Below are positions 1 to 10,385 of a stretch of 64,000 nt of DNA, piece by piece. The stretch comes from Cylicocyclus nassatus (Eukaryota > Nematoda > Chromadorea > Rhabditida > Strongylidae). Both the position numbers and the translations under genes were made by a program. The notes beneath the pieces were generated by a model. It made no database searches. It saw nothing but the letters and a program-made list of their open reading frames with translations, and had not been told where the DNA came from. The DNA lies in the NCBI GenBank assembly GCA_958299035.1, contig CATQJL010000112.1, forward strand, positions 64,263,117-64,327,116, written 5' to 3'. Every line of letters begins with the position of its first letter. Within the stretch, counting starts at the first letter, position 1.

Positions 1-1
1 C

Positions 2-304
2 GCGCGTCATTGCCCGCATGGCGCGAATAGTGAGCTAGGGCTACCTGCCCCCGGACGAGGCAGGCCAAAGAAGCGAGTCCAGGAAATCCGACTAGCGACG
101 ATTAATATAGGAACGCTGACGAGCCGCAGTCGGGAGCTATGCGATAGGCCGAAGGAGCGACACGTCGACATCGCATGTGTACAGGAAACGAAATGGAAAG
201 GGAGGCAGGCTAAGGACATCGGCGACGGATATCGCTTATACTACACGGGAGATAGCAGCCGCCAGAACGGATCGCGATCATCATCAGCGGTAGATACCGC
301 GAAT
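2..304 (+). pseudogene. N-terminal endonuclease fragment of the retrotransposon
   Basis: Frame 2 is open from the window edge to a stop at 302-304. It reads through a typical start of an APE-type endonuclease: a TINIGTLTSRSREL segment (residues about 33-46) followed by a VDIACVQETKWKG motif (about 55-67). The QET glutamate is the conserved metal-binding position of this nuclease family. The frame is lost at about 271, where the coding sense continues in frame 1. This is the amino-terminal part of the same polyprotein, not a separate gene. Confidence 0.75.
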
Positions 305-306
305 TA

Positions 307-1593
307 GTGACCGAAGTGACGCGCATTTCAGATAGATTGATGGCGATGAAGATCGAAGCAGATGATGCCACGCTTCGAATAGTCTCGTGCTATGCCCCGC
401 AAGCCGCATGTACCGAAGCCGAGAAGGACGTGTTTTGGAGGGACTTCGACATCCTGCTAAGGACATTTGACGCTGCAGACTACATCTTCGTAGGAGGCGA
501 TCTCAATGGGCACGTTGGCCACGAACACTATGGGTTCAAGCGATACCATGGTGGAAACGGATATGGTCAGAGGAATGAAGATTTAGAACGCATCCTGGAA
601 GCAGCAGAAGCACACGACTTGGCGATAGCGAATACATTTTTTAAGAAGCGGGAGTCACATTTGATCACGTACGCGAGTGGAGACCGCTCAACTCAGATCG
701 ACTACTGGATGCTGCGCCGATGCCACTTGCCGATGGTGATGAATGCGAAGGTTATACCCACGGCGACACATGCATTTGCGCCACAACACCGGTTGCTCGT
801 ATTGGATCTTCGACTGAACAACCACTTACGTTCACGAGCCAGAAGGACGACTACAAAGAGGATTAAATGGTGGAAGCTTACCGAACATCGCCAGCAAGTC
901 AGAGATGCTCTTAACGGTTTGAGGGTGTCGACGGATGATAAGGAGTCGATTGAAGAGCAATGGAATCGGATTACTTCGCAGATACGATCGAGGGCCGAGA
1001 CAATTTTGGGAACCACCAAGCCAGGATGCCGGTTTGTAGACAAGCAGATCTGGTGGTGGTCTGAGTCAGTCCAGCAAGTGATCAAGGAGAAGAAAGAAGC
1101 TTTCAAAGCCTGGCAACGCTCACACTCAAATGAAGACCTCCGTCGGTATCGAGAACAGAACTCGAAGGCGAAGCACGCGGTAGCCGAAGCAAAGGAAGCA
1201 CACTACAAGAGACTTTACGACGAGCTGGAAGGACCTGCTGGAGCGAACAAGGTCTACCGACTGGCCGCTGCACGACATCGAGCGAAGCAGGACATCGACC
1301 ACGTCATGCACATTAAGGACGCAGAGGGCAACCTCCTGACGAAGCCGAGCGCAATACTCAAGCGGTGGAGTGAGTACTACAAAGGGCTATTTAATGAGGA
1401 GTTCCCGCACCCGTTAGTACCGCAAGGAGCCCCCACACTTGGACCGGTATCTCGGATCGAGGAGGCAGAAGTTGTGCAGGCACTGAGGAAGATGTCTAGC
1501 GGAAAAGCTCCGGGACCCGACGACATACCTGCTGAAGTGTGGAAGATGGTGGAGCGGCATATCTCACATCGCTCTTTAACCGCATTATCGTAG
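307..1593 (+). pseudogene. Retrotransposon endonuclease plus start of reverse transcriptase
   Basis: This 428-codon frame holds the rest of the endonuclease: YIFVGGDLNGHVG at residues about 59-71 (the catalytic GDxN segment), then the STQIDYWMLRR and FAPQHRLLVLDL segments that correspond to the late nuclease motifs. A basic linker follows (about residues 175-330) with many Lys, Arg and Glu. The beginning of the RT domain is SSGKAPGPDDIPAEVWKM, near residue 400. After that the frame becomes meaningless and the RT continues in the next frame, so a deletion lies near 1545. The ATG at 307 is internal: frame 1 already carries coding sense from about 272. The product is predicted to nick target DNA and prime reverse transcription. 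Confidence 0.82.
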
Positions 1594-2921
1594 ACGGACA
1601 GTTGCCGCGAATCTGGACTACGAGTGTTACAGTCCCTATCTGGAAGGAAAAGGGCGACGTCAGCGACTGTTCAACATATCGACCAATACGCTTGCTATGC
1701 CACACGATGAAGATCTTCGAACGAGTCATCGACGCACGCAATCGAACTATAGTGGAGGTCACCCCGAATCAATGCGGCTTTGTAAAAGGATCTGGCACCA
1801 TCAACGCCATCCACGCGGTACGATTGCTAATGGAAAGGCACTTGGAGAAACGGATTCCGATTCATTTCGCATTCCTGGATTTAGAAAAGGCATTTGATCG
1901 GATACCACACGGGCTGATCTGGTATGCGCTGAGACAACACGACGTCCCAGAAGAGTACGTTCGCTGGATCAAACTCCTCTATACGAACACGACGGGCGCC
2001 ATACGCTGTGCAGTGGGAACGTCAATGCCATTCCCAATCCAAGTCGGAGTACACCAAGGATCGGCTCTATCACCGCTTCTCTTTATACTGTGCATGGACA
2101 CGGTGACCAAGGACATCCAGCTGCCGCATCCGTGGACCCTCCCTTACGCAGACGACGTTGAGCTAGCAAGCGGATCGAGACAAGAGCTTGAAGAGGCGAC
2201 TGTGAGATGGAAGACACGATTAGCGGAATATGGCCTACGACTGAACGTAGCAAAGACCGAGTACCTGGAATGCGGAGAGCAAACCGATGGCACAATTAGC
2301 ATCGATGGGCAGCCGCTGAAGAAGGTCACGACGTTCAAATACCTGGGCTCCCGAGTGACGTCGGATTGCGACATGATCACTGATGCTCGTGCTAGGACGA
2401 ACGCGGCGTGGCTAAAATGGCGGCAAATAACAGGAGTACTCTGCGACCGACGAATCCCGTTGTATCTCAAGTCGAAAGTGTATCGGACTGTGGTGAGGCC
2501 AGTCGCACTGTATGGAGCCGAATGTTGGCCAGCAACAAGAAAACACGAGCAGATCCTGAGCACGATGGAGACGCGAATGATAAGATGGATACTTGGCCTA
2601 ACGAGAAGAAACTGCGTCACGAACGATGATGTACGACACATTTTCGGAGTTGCACCTATCGCGGATAAGATGCGAGGTGCCAGATTACGATGGTATGGTC
2701 ACGTTTTACGAAGTGAAGATAATACAGTAGCAAAAACAGCACTTCGTCTAGATCCACAGGGGAAGAGACCACGTGGCCGTCCGAAGCAACGCTGGTTGGA
2801 CACCATTCGAAACGACCTGCACATTGCAAAGCTCAAACCACAAGAAGCAGCTGATCGAGTCAAATGGAAGCAAAAATGCACCACCGCCGACCCTGCACCC
2901 GCGGGACAATGGCGAAGATAA
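1539..2921 (+). pseudogene. Reverse transcriptase domain of the RTE-like element
   Basis: The 460-codon frame contains the RT fingers and palm in order: FLDLEKAFDRIPHGLIWYAL (residues about 113-132, motif A with the first catalytic Asp), QVGVHQGSALSPLLFILCMD (about 168-187) and the active-site box LPYADDVELAS (about 202-212). A C-terminal region follows with ATRKHEQILSTMETRMIRWI and RLRWYGHVLRSED, sequences that recur in endonuclease-RT proteins of nematode genomes. The stop is TAA at 2919-2921, just before the (AAG)n tail. The first few residues come from the wrong side of the frameshift near 1545. All key RT residues visible here are intact. Confidence 0.88.
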
Positions 2922-2938
2922 AGAAGAAGAAGAAGAAG

Positions 2939-3294
2939 TATCGTGCTTTTCTATCTGTTTCAAAGGGGTGTTTACGAACGCTTTTAGACTGAGTCTATAT
3001 CTCTAGAAAACGAAAGTGAAACAAAGATTATTTCCTGTTGGCCCCATTCTAAAACTCGCTAACAGGGTATTCCTCTGCTTGCTCAGCAAACTTGCTCATA
3101 AAGATGACTATTTCATGAATTCTTTCATAATTTGAGCGAAAAAAGGGATGAAACGTCCGAAACAGGGTCTACTTATAGAACGCCGAATTTTACCTACACT
3201 CGGGACCAGAACTGATTAAATGCTCAGTATTTCGTAAAAAGTCAAACTTTTTAGCAAAATGAACCTCTCTCTACAGATTCAAAGTTTATCCGGA
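2939..3294. other. No gene seen between the retrotransposon and the first MITE
   Basis: AT-rich unique-looking sequence. The only repeated item is a short AATGCTCAG-TTTTTCG-like phrase near 3219, which recurs near 4080 and 4245. This suggests that MITEs A and B landed in an older repeat. Confidence 0.5.
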
Positions 3295-3298
3295 TTAA

Positions 3299-3714
3299 AG
3301 GCAGTGTCTCACCAAAGTTGAGGTCGCGCGAATTTTCACATATTCTATTATAGGGACCTCTAAATAGGCCATTGCAACAAGTCCTACTCAATTTGACCCC
3401 TCCACGCTGAGAAAAATTCACTCAAAGTGGTACGCGGAGAGCGACTTGGTACGCGCGGACGACTCCTTCGGTCTACCCCCTTACGCGTTTGAACATGTCC
3501 CTCCACTTGGCATCCACCTCCCCTGTGTTGCTGCCACTGTGGCTGAGGCTGAAGTTGGAAGGTACAACTCGTCCATGTTGCTTCCGCGGTGCCTCCAGAA
3601 AACGGGGTTTTTGGGAACTTCGTGCGATTTTAGGCCCATACAGTGCTAGACAGGGTCCGACTGGCTTGCAAAATGCAAAAAACTCGGCAACTAAATTTTG
3701 GTGAGACACTGCCT
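3299..3714. mobile_element. TTAA-flanked MITE (element A)
   Basis: Inverted termini AGGCAGTGTCTCACCAAA (left) and its complement at 3697-3714 enclose about 415 bp. The left flank is TTAA (3295-3298) and the right flank TCAA (3715-3718), consistent with a TTAA duplication with one mutated base. There is no transposase. It abuts element B directly. Confidence 0.72.
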
Positions 3715-3718
3715 TCAA

Positions 3719-4073
3719 AGGCACCGTCCGCCCAAAATGCGGTCGATGAGATTTTGATGCCTAACAGTAGTAGAGCCCCAAATGTGTACTTATCCCACTG
3801 GCGCTGGCAAAAGTTGCTTCCGAAGCGATTCAAAATCGCTCAGATGACAGATTCGTCACGTTGGCTCCTCCCCTTTGAGTGGGCGTGATGTTTGCCCCGC
3901 CCATCCGTGCGCCCCAACCAATCACCGCTCCGAAGAAATTGCTCTGCGGATTCTGAAAACGGGGGTTTTTCGTGGTTTTCGCGGATTTCCGACTTGATAT
4001 TTTGAGTCAGGGGTATGAGAAGGCCCTGGAACGGCAGGAACGTGGAGGTCAAAATTTTGGGTGGACGGTGCCT
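3719..4073. mobile_element. TTAA-family MITE (element B)
   Basis: Termini are AGGCACCGTCCGCCCAAAAT and its complement ending at 4073. Flanks are TCAA and TTGA, both one change from TTAA. The termini match those of elements C (30774-31140) and D (42925-43261), so this is a dispersed non-autonomous family. Confidence 0.75.
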
Positions 4074-4680
4074 TTGATTGAATGCTCAATTTTTCGCAAG
4101 AAAAATCGATGGGGTTTTTCAGGAAACCCTCTCTTAAAGGTTTTTCTAATGAATTTTCCTAGAATTTGGGTGGATAGGGGAAATAAACTTACCAAAATGA
4201 GGCTCCATTCCACAACTTGATTTTTACCGTCCTTCAAACCAAAATTGAGGAATGCTCAGTTTTTCGCTAGAATCAATTTTTTCAGCAAAAATAATTTTTC
4301 TGCTCCACAGACGATTTGATTCTCCTCGAGACCATGGAATCAGTTACAAAAATCAACTACATAGATGCGAAAGACGGGACAACCGAAATCTTGTCTGGCT
4401 CCTATTTCCATAGGTTGGCTGTCATTTGAAGTGAGATTCTTCTTATGGGCAACTCACAGTGAAGCGAAGGTATGGTTTTATGGTCAATTTCAAACACCCA
4501 AGTAAAATGGTCATGTTTGAAATTGACCATTTTATGGGGTTTCAATACTGCAAAACGCAGAATTTGCTAAGTCTTGTGGATAGTGCTGGGGGGGGGGGCT
4601 ATTGGGACACAGGGGACGGGAGAGGAGAGTCTTATCCGGTGGTCGCGTGTCGCACCTCCTGCTCCGCCCTGGTGATAAGC
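4074..4680. other. No gene seen; contains a poly-G tract
   Basis: Unique-looking AT-rich sequence with a G-run of about 11 near 4589-4599. No coding signal or splice pattern that I can support. Confidence 0.5.
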
Positions 4681-6910
4681 AGATTAGCTACTATAGTTGA
4701 AACAAGCGAAAAATTCCGTCGAACGAATGAATTTCGAATAATCGGCTTTTGAAAAATATTCGAACGAACGAATATTATTCGATCTGTGATTTTCAGATTA
4801 TTCGAATTCGAATATTCGAATAATGCTACATTTTAAAATTCGAATGAACGAATATTCGAATAAATGGGGTTGGTCGAATATTCGACTATTCGAATAATCG
4901 AATAATTACATATGCTCGAATAATCGACTATTCGAATATTCGAATAATCATACCTCTCCGAATATTCGACTATTCGAATAACTCGAATAATCTAGCGCCA
5001 CAAACAATGCTGGTTTTTATCTTTGTTGCAGTTTTCTGCAAAAAAAATAATAGCTATATTTGATCTAGATTTGTAGCTCTGATAATTATATGCGTAGCAA
5101 ATGGTAAGGATGACTGGGTTATTGTCACTTGGTCAGGGTTCCACCTAGGAAATAAAAGAATTTTACTCAAACATGTAGTTCAAGGTGTTCATCTGCTTTT
5201 GAGATGGCTACTGAGCCTTACTTAGTAACCGTTTCAATTCCGCATTTATTCTTCCTCACAGAAGTTTTTCCCAAAGCTAAACAGAACTTCCTCCCAAAGC
5301 TGAAGATTCAACATGGAAAGCCATTTAGAATAGGTATGTAGTTGTTCGTAACTTATTCGTGATGGTCGTTGTGTGAGTTCTGAGACTAGCCATGCGAGAG
5401 CACGAGGAAGGCCTGCAGTAAGTACAGTACAGACAATTACAGATATTTCCAGGCCTACGTAGGCCTATAGAATCAGGGAACCTCTGCAGCAGAGATGACG
5501 CACTGTTGTCACGCATGCACATAACAATTTTGCGCGCATCCAAATCCAGAAAAGAATCCTGGAAATATCCGTAATTTAGCTGCTAATCTAGTACTTGTCG
5601 GAAATTATCAATCGCTGAGTTTCACAGTTCCTTTTGTAGGATTGAATTTTCACGAAGTTGTTTTGGTTATATCTTTGAGGTTTGTACTGTTGTAACAGAT
5701 CTTCCATCTCTTTTACTCAGGTTGAAAATAATTATTGTTTAACTTATACGCCTACTTGAAGTATAATTCCTCTACGAACTTTGCAACATCCTAACACTAG
5801 TTTTTTTACGCCTCCTGACTATAAGGGCAGCCGATTTGAATATAGTGACTGACATACAGGCTGCCGCCATAAGTCAAGCGGCTCAGGTCCCTACGACCAC
5901 CTTGCTCTGGCCTTGCGATGGTTAACGTATCTTTCAGGTAATTTCACATGCGGGCGGTGATTAGGCTGGCAAGGCAAGTGGAGATCTCGAGATGAATGAG
6001 TGACTGAATGTTGCCTATACGTGCTGCCTTACGGGCCGGGCATACTTCACGCGATTTTAGTCGCGACGCGATTTGGCAATATCCCAATTGTCAATAACTG
6101 ACTATAAGCACATTTTATACGTGCAGAAGACAGAACATTTTATCAGTCCACCAAGTCATACGTACTATGCATGTGCAGTTTGCTAATGCTGGATCTGAAG
6201 ACCTTTGGCGAATTGGTCGCTCGCGACTGAAATCGCGTGAAGCATGCCCGGCCCTTTGAAGGAGCTGGTCCTTCACATGCTTATGCAAGCTGTTTGAGGA
6301 CCGGTGGTCCGCTAAAGAGCGCCCAATGACTTTTGCTTCTTCACCCAATTTAAAGTTTAGAGGTATTTCCGCATGATATCGCATCTCAGCTTCTCAGACT
6401 CGATTTCCAGAAAATAGTTCAGCACTCCAAATGAATTATGCATAAGACTTGCCGTCACTATGCTCTGGCATTATTCGCGACTTATGCCTTATAAAGTCAA
6501 GCTTGCTAGCCATTCTGTCATATGATTCATTTGCGTAATTGACCTATCGGGGACATACTTGTACTCAGTGTAGAACAGCTGAAGTTTTCTTTTGACATCG
6601 AATGTTCGAATGAATGTTCCTAAATATTCAAATATTCGAATGACTGTTTTTCAAGTTGGCTCGAATATTCGAGTATTCGAATAACCGCTTTATAAAAATC
6701 CTCGAATAAACGAATATTCGAATAAATCATTTTTCCAAATCATCGAATGAACGAATTATTCGAATACAGGCCTTTTTCATTTATTCGACTATTCAAATAA
6801 TCGAATAATTGGATTTTCTCGAATATTCGACTATTCGAGTATTTGAATAGTCGAATATTTCGAATAAAATATTCGAACACGAATATTCAGTTCTAACTAT
6901 ATTAGCTACT
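4680..6910. repeat. 2.2 kb foldback element with ATTCGAATA-type satellite arms
   Basis: The left end carries TTAGCTACTATAGTT (4684-4698) and then about 290 bp of degenerate TTCGAATA/ATTCGAAT repeats to about 4993. The right side has the same repeats from about 6598 to 6893, then the inverted AACTATATTAGCTACT, followed by a C-run mirroring the G-run on the left. The two arms therefore form one inverted structure. The interior (5000-6590) has no recognisable gene. It contains a second small inverted-repeat element at 6033-6255. No transposase is visible. Confidence 0.6.
6033..6255. mobile_element. Small MITE with GGGCCGGGCAT termini
   Basis: Inverted arms GGGCCGGGCATACTTCACGC and its near-complement (6219-6255) continue into a shared GATTT-AGTCGCGA segment. 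A related copy is at 57176-57377. It lies inside the larger foldback element. Confidence 0.7.
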
Positions 6911-8125
6911 CCCCCCCCCCCCTCGAACAGCCCAGTCTGATTTTGACTGCTACCTCATACCCACCGTAAGCAGATGACGTTTTTGTGCAAGGTAAGTGTT
7001 ATTTGTGAGCAGCACGCCAAATAACCTATAGATCCAGCTTGAGTGAAACCCACGACCGTGGAATTCGGAGATCTGGATGAATAATGGCGGCTTTTCTCAA
7101 CAAATGACATTTGATTTCTTTTTTAGTCCTCCGCTTATATGTTTAATTTTCATTTTTTGAACAACCTATTGACAACGCTCCTTCCCTAACTTTCTCCTAG
7201 AAAAAAGGAGAAAAGCAACCTGCTTAGAACAGCTCACAAAATACCGGCACACTTCCTACTGTTTAAGATTTTATCAACCCTCAACTTTCCGTTTTCAAGT
7301 CTGCGAAAGTGATTAGCCGCAGTGCCACATTGACATGTACACTGCGCAATGCCAGCATGCTTTCTTTTCGGGACCGGTTTGTCAAGCGAGAGCGGGGTCG
7401 CCGTGTCGCTAGCTTGCTGCTATCTTAACTGCGCTATCTCTTTACGGGAGATTTCGACCAAATGTTAGTTTACCGCAGTATTTTGAAAATTGAATCACAT
7501 AGGTGAAATTCAGCTCTCGCGAGCAGGCTCAGCGCTTTGCCTTGCTGACGTAATCCGCTTTAAACTTTTCGCCTCGTGGAGTCCCCTTTCCTTGTGCACG
7601 TCGGCAGAAATTGTAAAATTGACTGAAGCCTTTGAAAATGTTAAAAATGATTTAAGGCGTCTTTTCCGCTGTTCAACTCACGAACTCTCATAATTTCAGT
7701 AGGTCAGTCAACCTATAAATAATTAAGCAAATCGTGTTAGGTTGATGCATAAGTCTTACACTTCGAATAAAAGTTCTTACTAATGGGTCCAAAAAATTTC
7801 TACATCACATCAATATCTTTTATAGCATATGGTAAATGTTGCATAATATGCACTTTACATAGGGGTTTATGAGAATCAAAATCAAATTTCATGGGAAAGA
7901 GTCTGAAATGGTTGAGACTGTTCAACATGGACTACTTCAGTAAAATGAGTAAGTAAATATGATAAAATCAAAACGTAAACTAAAAATGCGTTCGAATTCT
8001 AGCAATTTTAGTGTGTAGGGCGATTCGTACGAACGTGATGCTTTCCACACAGGACCACCGCCCGAGCGCCACACCATGCGGTGGCTTCCCTAAACAAGGC
8101 AGGGGGAGCAAAGTTTGCGGCGTGC
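6911..8125. other. No gene seen
   Basis: A C-run at about 6910-6921 is followed by sequence with no supported exon. Near 7737 a single TTAGGTTGATGCATAAGTC end resembles the TIR of the palindromic elements further right, but I found no partner end nearby. Confidence 0.45.
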
Positions 8126-8127
8126 GT

Positions 8128-8683
8128 GACATGTTAACACGTTTCGGACCGGTGCTGCACTTGGTGCAGCACGCTGCTTCGAAGGATCTTTCTGACGTTT
8201 ACAGGAGGGTTTCTTAGTCCAAAGTTGTTAAGTCAAAGGTCTGAGCTCCTACTTCTCAAATGACTCTGTAGAGCTGTGCCGCTCATATTTGTTTAGGAGA
8301 TATGAGCACAAATCGAACAACAGTTGCAACGAAGTGCGGCAACGCGAACGACGCGTGCGACGTCGCAGCTTCTCTTTGCTTCAGTATCAAAGAGAAAAAC
8401 CGTAGTTTTAATACTGATGTGTACAGTGTACAACATAGATACTTTTGGATACTATTAGGAAGTGAGTCCTTGTTCCTATCTTTCAGGAAAGCGCAGAAGT
8501 CCTTCTCAAGTGGCAAAATTCAAACGCTTCGAATTCACTCAGAACTTTGGGTATGGAGCTTACTGACATGCTGATTACAGATGTAACCCACAGGCTGCGA
8601 AATAAGGTCCCCTTGTAGGCTAACGGCTGAAAGTACACTGTTTTTCGCCGCGCGCGATTTCGCGGTCCGAAACGTGTTAAAAA
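8128..8683. repeat. Inverted-repeat pair bounding about 550 bp
   Basis: TTAACACGTTTCGGACCG at about 8133-8150 recurs inverted at 8662-8681. A perfect 9-bp stem with a 3-base loop (GTGCTGCAC...GTGCAGCAC) lies beside the left copy at 8152-8172. This may be a degenerate MITE. No protein is supported inside. Confidence 0.4.
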
Positions 8684-8979
8684 GTCAAAATCAGGGTGGC
8701 GCTTGAGACCGCCGGTGCGAAAAGGCCGTCTCCCGCAATTTTAGGAACCAAAATTTAAATATAACTTCTTTAGATCTCTCTTGATTAGCTTGTACTGCTG
8801 CGATGTGTGACAGTGTGTAAATGGAAAGTGCGAATTTTCTTTCTTTGATATGATTCAAATCGAATTGAATCAACCACTTGCTGAAGTTGAAGGAGATCGC
8901 GACTTGGCGAAATTTTGGTCCTTAGCTTAGCATCAAGCTAATAAACCGGATAAGAGGTATTATCAGAACAAAATTGGGC

Positions 8980-9150
8980 CTTTTGATTCAAGTGGCTTAG
9001 CGGCTGGGCGGGGCTTCGTGACCTAATTAAGGCTTGGCAAGGATCAGTGAACGCGCGCGCACAGAGACGCAGACTACGTCGCGGGCGCGAGTGGCCTCAA
9101 TTAGGTCACAAGGCCCCGCCTTCCAGCCGCCAAGCCAGTTGAATCAAAAG
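8980..9150. mobile_element. Palindromic MITE with TTTTGATTCAA ends
   Basis: Left arm TTTTGATTCAAGTGGCTTAG and right arm ending CCAGTTGAATCAAAAG are complementary and continue into a GCGGCTGG-GGCGGGGC stretch and GTGACCTAATTA. A second copy lies at 34240-34411. Confidence 0.72.
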
Positions 9151-9399
9151 TTACTAATGCGCTGAACACGGAAGTCTAAATTAGAGTGATTGAAAGATAA
9201 TGGAAATGTATTTAGTTTAATCGCAAGATAAGATCAAATTTTTTATTCGGTTAAACAGGGCCTATATAACCATCTGCTACTGTAAATTTCATTTACCCTT
9301 GATTTACAAATTATCATAATTATTATAACGATATGCCAATAAGCGAAGGGAAAACAAAGAAGAGTTTCTTCTAGCTTACATCAAATTACGCTCGTCTTC
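9151..9399. other. No gene seen
   Basis: AT-rich spacer without any supported feature. Confidence 0.4.
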
Positions 9400-9975
9400 A
9401 TTTCAATCTCTTTGTGTGATTGCACCACTTTTATCGCTTGTAGTAAAGCAAGCTGGTGGCGTCGTAGCCAATGCATGATTGGAAAAAGGACATAAATTTG
9501 TAGAAACAAGGACAATCAAGCTAAGTGAAAAGAGGGTCTCATGCTTTTTGAGTTGTTTATAGCACACCAACGGTTTTTTGTGCAAATGCACTACTTTCAA
9601 ATTCGCAGTAAATGAAGTGGTGGAAGCGCAGTTAATAACTGCTCAAGGAAAAGATTGTTAAGGGAAAAGACACAGGAACAATTGCACAAAATAAAAGAAG
9701 GTCTACTTTTTGAGTTGCTTATAGCTTATTGACGTCTCTTTGTGCAATTGCACAATTTTTGTATTCTGCAGTAAAGCAGGCTGGTGGCGGTGTAATCAGT
9801 GACAAAATTGAGAAGAAGTTATAAACATGAAAAAATGACACGGAGGTTTAAATTAGGGAAACAGGCATACTTTTTGAGTCTTCACTTTTCCAAAAAATTC
9901 ATCGCTTTCTCTATGTTTATTGAGGTAGATCAGGGAAATGGTGCAATTACACAATGCTACCAGAAAGAAAAGTGT
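9400..9975. repeat. Diverged tandem repeat, period about 160 bp
   Basis: The phrases TTTTTGAGTTG-TTATAGC (9545, 9710, weaker at 9867), TTTGTGCAATTGCAC-like, and GCAGTAAAG-AGGCTGGTGGCG recur in the same order three to four times. A further partial copy lies at about 13950-14060. No long frame crosses the units, so I read this as non-coding repeat DNA. Confidence 0.6.
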
Positions 9976-10019
9976 GGACCACAATTTCTGGCTGCATATT
10001 TAACCACAAATTCGTATTC

Positions 10020-10385
10020 CAGTGCTTATATAGGACTGCGAGGAGGGGAGGGTGGGGGGGGGGGGGGGGGGGGAGGAGTAATCATAAATTTTCAGTGGTG
10101 GCTTATACTATAAAATCTGCAATACTGTGAATCTGCAATTACAATACTTCAATTAATTGTGAACTGAGGTAAATTTTAATCCACAAAAATTTGAATTAGT
10201 CCTGAAAAATTTTTGAGGCTGCCCTTCCCAGCTTTTTTTGGAACCCTCGGGTTTATAGGACCATGAGAAATTCGGGAAGCATCCCAAATTTTTTTTTTTG
10301 AAAGGCGTGGCTCCACCCCCTTTTAGCCAAATAAAAATATTGTCGCGCCCTTTCCCTTTGAAAAAAATTTTTAGGACTACTATTT
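10020..10385. repeat. Poly-G tract and degraded hAT-like MITE
   Basis: A near-continuous run of about 25 G at 10047-10073 is followed by text resembling the inner part of the hAT-like elements at 47045 and 54472 (AAAATTTTT, GGCGTGGCT, CCACCCCCTTTT). Terminal repeats are not clear. Confidence 0.4.

Larger units (their letters stand above)
1..2938 (+). mobile_element. RTE-like non-LTR retrotransposon, frame-broken, 5' end outside the window
   Basis: The element encodes an apurinic-type endonuclease followed by a reverse transcriptase and ends in a short (AAG)n tail at about 2922-2938, as RTE-type elements do. The coding sequence is split over three frames: 2-304, about 272-1593 and about 1539-2921. 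The two junctions, near 271 and near 1545, look like single-base deletions in an otherwise continuous protein, so this copy cannot make the full polyprotein. The rest of the reading frame is intact, which suggests a fairly young insertion. Clade assignment to RTE is inferred from the endonuclease-RT order, the lack of a separate ORF1 in view, and the simple-repeat tail. A sequencing error at either shift cannot be excluded. Confidence 0.88.

Noticed and set aside
4680..6910. CRISPR-like interpretation of the regular ATTCGAATA words
   Set aside because: There are no constant repeats with unique spacers. The words are irregular and self-complementary in a eukaryotic setting.
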